DNA of 34,862 nucleotides. It comes from Vibrio sinaloensis DSM 21326. GTDB taxonomy: Bacteria > Pseudomonadota > Gammaproteobacteria > Enterobacterales > Vibrionaceae. Shown here in pieces: positions 33,291 to 34,862 of the stretch; position 1 is the first letter of the stretch; every line of letters starts with the position of its first letter. The stretch lies in the NCBI RefSeq assembly GCF_000189275.1, contig NZ_AEVT01000010.1, positions 1 to 34,862 of the forward strand. The letters run 5' to 3'. A program made the translations under genes and the position numbers. The notes under the pieces were generated by a model. It made no database searches and was not told the origin of the DNA. It saw only the letters and a program-made list of their open reading frames with translations.

Positions 33291-33793
33291 TTTGGTTGCC
33301 AATACGTAGATCTCAATACTTTGCCAAGTAGCTCACTAGCTGTATCGTAACCCTCAACCGCTTTTCTGTGATATGAAGCTGCTTCAAGTTCGTTATCCGC
33401 CATTAGACATTTGGCAAAGTTATCTTTCAAAGCCCTCAGACTAACTCTAAGTTCGTCATTGGATATTCGTTGAATCAAGATTGCTGTTCTAGCATTCAAA
33501 ACACGATTTTTCTCGCCTAACTCATCCGGTATTGAGTAACCCCATTTACCAGTATTTTCAAAATTAACTTTGTCGTTTCTATAGATCTGACTACACGATC
33601 GAAAGTACTCTAAAAGTTCAGTTTGGAGTTCTAAAACTGTTTCTCTTTGAAATGCATTGGCAATTTCCTGCTTTTCGTGTTCTTTAGCTTTATTACTCAA
33701 AACATGAGAACTCCAGCTAGCTATAGCTGTTGTTGCGATACTTGCCAAAGCTCCAACAATAGTTCCTACAAATCCCCAAGTAACAGCTTCCAT
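33284..33793 (-). CDS. 169-aa membrane-anchored cassette protein, unknown function
   Basis: One N-terminal helix, WGFVGTIVGALASIATTAIA, would anchor the protein, with a cytosolic remainder. Residues 30-70 (SNKAKEHEKQEIANAFQRET) are charged and likely coiled coil. The rest appears helical. No catalytic motif is visible and I do not recognise the family. The ATG at 33793 follows GAGGAAAC. It is a single-gene cassette between two attC sites. Confidence 0.8.
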   Translation of the reverse strand: MEAVTWGFVGTIVGALASIATTAIASWSSHVLSNKAKEHEKQEIANAFQRETVLELQTELLEYFRSCSQIYRNDKVNFENTGKWGYSIPDELGEKNRVLNARTAILIQRISNDELRVSLRALKDNFAKCLMADNELEAASYHRKAVEGYDTASELLGKVLRSTYWQPNA

Positions 33794-33811
33794 TTATGTT
33801 TCCTCGTATAT

Positions 33812-33942
33812 GCCTAACGCCCTGTTAAGTAGTGAGCAACGCTAAGCCACCTAACCTAAACCTTTTTACCGTAAACACTTAGCTCAACTTTGAATGCAAA
33901 ATGCCAAGCGTTGGGAATCTGCCTTAAACGCCTTGTTATAAC
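33812..33942 (-). repeat. attC site (131 bases), full length
   Basis: On the - strand it runs from GTTATAAC (33942-33935) to the core GTTAGGC (33818-33812). Outer arms AACAAGGCGTTTAAG and CTTAACAGGGCGTTA are complementary, and inner arms CCAACGC and GCGTTGC also. It is close in sequence to the site at 34317-34446. Confidence 0.88.
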
Positions 33943-34304
33943 TTCAGGTACGTGTGAATGGTTGTATTTGTGTTTTTGAACCCTGTTGACTCAAATTCCA
34001 ATGCCCATGATGACTCGAGTACCATCGGTAGCTTTCCATTTGCCGGTTCACCAAACTTAATTTCAGTTATGTCAACAGGGCTATGAGCACCAAAAAAGTA
34101 AACTGACCCGTCAATATACCCGTCATTTGGGTTTACAGGGAAAGTAAAGGTTCTACCAGTAAGTTCATTAAGTCCTGTAGGTAAATTTATACCGTCTAGG
34201 CTAAGTTCAAACGGCTCTATTCCAATCTCAATTGAAGCCATACCATCGACATCAGAAAGCATTGCACTTGTAAATTTGAGTTTTTCTATCGGGAAATTTT
34301 CCAC
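33936..34304 (-). CDS. 122-aa cassette protein, unknown function
   Basis: A soluble, beta-rich protein without signal peptide. ASIEIGIEPFELSLDG and DGSVYFFGAHSPVDITEI look like alternating strands. I prefer a GTG start at 34304 because AGGAGG (34314-34309) stands four to five bases upstream; the longer frame from 34355 translates attC sequence. The stop TAA lies in the attC first box. I do not recognise the family. Confidence 0.75.
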   Translation of the reverse strand: MENFPIEKLKFTSAMLSDVDGMASIEIGIEPFELSLDGINLPTGLNELTGRTFTFPVNPNDGYIDGSVYFFGAHSPVDITEIKFGEPANGKLPMVLESSWALEFESTGFKNTNTTIHTYLKL

Positions 34305-34316
34305 TCTTCCTCCTGA

Positions 34317-34446
34317 GTTATAACGCCGCGTTAAGTAGTGAGCAACGCTAACCACCTAGCCTAAACCTATATACCGTAAACACTCAACCCAACATAGAAT
34401 GCAAAGCGCTAAGCGTTGGGAATCTGCCTTAAACGCCTTGTTATGT
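34317..34446 (-). repeat. attC site (130 bases), full length
   Basis: It is similar along most of its length to the site at 33812-33942. Shared stretches on the + strand include GTTAAGTAGTGAGCAACGCT, TACCGTAAACACT and CGTTGGGAATCTGCCTTAAA. Outer boxes are ACATAAC-like on the right and GTTATAA on the left. Confidence 0.85.
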
Positions 34447-34449
34447 GCC

Positions 34450-34757
34450 TTAGGCATTACTCTGAAAGGTTAAGAAAGTACACAAGACCCAACCTATTTC
34501 TTGATTCGAATACCTGACTTCACATGCCCAATAATCTTTACCATATGTATCGTTGATTACTTCAATCTTTGCACCTTTTTTTAGTACGGCTTTAGAGCTA
34601 GAAGGAGACATATTCTTTGAGTTCTGGCGAGCTGCGTCTTTTCCGTACTATAAACTCGCACATTAGAATCGCTCACAATAGCCACTCTATCGGCAGAACA
34701 AGCAGAAACAATCGCTGATGAAAAAGCAAGCAATAGAATTTTAACTAAGAATTTCAT
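34450..34757 (-). pseudogene. SH3b-type lipoprotein, frameshifted cassette gene
   Basis: The ATG at 34757 opens a lipoprotein signal sequence (MKFLVKILLLAFSSAIVSAC, lipobox near C20), then VAIVSDSNVRVYSTEK, after which the frame ends at 34581. In the neighbouring frame the protein continues SKAVLKKGAKIEVIND, DYWACEVRYSNQEIGWVLC and ends at 34450, just before attC. Together they read as a bacterial SH3-like lipoprotein of about 100 residues. The break lies at an A-run (- strand, near 34642-34639) that would be repaired by one extra A (EKDAARQNSKN). It is a real frameshift or a base-call error. Confidence 0.7.
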
Positions 34758-34766
34758 CGCAATACC

Positions 34767-34862
34767 CTATTGGCAAGCGTCCCTATAACTAAAGTTTGTC
34801 ATGTCTTCGTGTAATACTTTAACAGCGAGTTTTTCGGCACCACTGCCAAGAGGACTGGCACA
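34767..34862 (-). CDS. C-terminal end of an unknown cassette gene (cut by the window edge)
   Basis: An open frame enters from the right edge and reads CASPLGSGAEKLAVKVLH, EDMTNFSYRDACQ, then TAG. Only nine bases separate this stop from the next ATG (34757) and no attC lies between. The two would therefore form one two-gene cassette. It is too short to identify. Confidence 0.5.
   Translation of the reverse strand, partial: CASPLGSGAEKLAVKVLHEDMTNFSYRDACQ

Larger units (their letters stand above)
30459..34862 (-). mobile_element. Distal end of a Vibrio superintegron (cassette array)
   Basis: All genes here run on the - strand. Most end in, or are separated by, attC-type repeats of 108-131 bases whose - strand reads from RYYYAAC-like boxes to GTTRRRY-like boxes (for example GTTAGGC at 33818-33812). 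Cassette genes point away from attI, so the integrase should lie beyond the right edge. The array ends at 30459-30484, where only the first arm of an attC follows the phosphotransferase gene. Base composition is lower in GC than to the left. No integrase is in the window. Confidence 0.85.

Noticed and set aside
33164..34446. Repeats at 33-34.4 kb as a CRISPR array or transposon ends
   Set aside because: Unit length (about 130 bases), nested inverted arms and a GTTRRRY core at one end are those of integron attC sites; the spaces between them are genes.
30459..34862. Integron integrase gene or attI
   Set aside because: No tyrosine-recombinase reading frame on either strand; cassette direction places it beyond the right edge.

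Overview
The window looks like a Vibrio (Vibrionaceae) chromosome segment. Three things support this: a 3'-terminal superintegron array with attC repeats of the VCR/VPR type, a vxrAB-type two-component system, and gene families typical of vibrios (KefFC, Bcr/EmrD-like MFS, MATE, EamA transporters, FagA-FumC). The species cannot be named from the sequence alone. No rRNA, tRNA, insertion sequence, prophage, CRISPR array or integrase gene was seen.

Layout. Positions 1-7.8 kb (+ strand) hold a glutaredoxin-like gene with a broken 5' part, a HAD phosphatase, a kefF-kefC-type potassium efflux pair, a MATE pump, two EamA (DMT) transporters and a two-domain glutaredoxin protein. The first EamA gene is preceded by an 18-codon leader ORF resembling LeuL, followed by mutually exclusive RNA hairpins, one of which covers the ribosome binding site; this is the most novel-looking element. 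Positions 7.9-9.7 kb (- strand) carry a 42-aa basic protein with CRP-like sites upstream, a 117-aa acidic protein and an MFS exporter. The exporter is divergent from a LysR regulator at 9.8-10.7 kb. A GAF-GGDEF-EAL cyclic-di-GMP protein follows (10.8-12.6 kb).

Positions 12.7-24.4 kb form an iron-sparing block. It contains a fagA-like gene and fumC (iron-sulfur-free fumarase) behind a Fur box. It also contains nrdHIEF (class Ib ribonucleotide reductase, usually Mn-capable) and the sufABCDSE iron-sulfur assembly operon. The last two are transcribed divergently from one intergenic region with Fur boxes on both sides. A 49-aa membrane protein gene with its own promoter and terminator lies between fumC and nrdF.

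Positions 24.7-30.4 kb carry a small C-terminally anchored protein, the vxrA-vxrB sensor kinase/regulator pair, a DUF2861-like secreted protein, and a 752-aa secreted protein that looks like a retaining glycoside hydrolase.

From about 30.46 kb to the right edge is the distal end of a superintegron. All cassette genes are on the - strand, so the integrase should lie beyond the right edge. The two right-hand attC sites are full length, while those to the left are increasingly degraded. Several cassette genes are damaged: an amber-interrupted membrane gene, a 3'-truncated acetyltransferase next to an attC reduced to its outer boxes, and a frameshifted SH3b lipoprotein.
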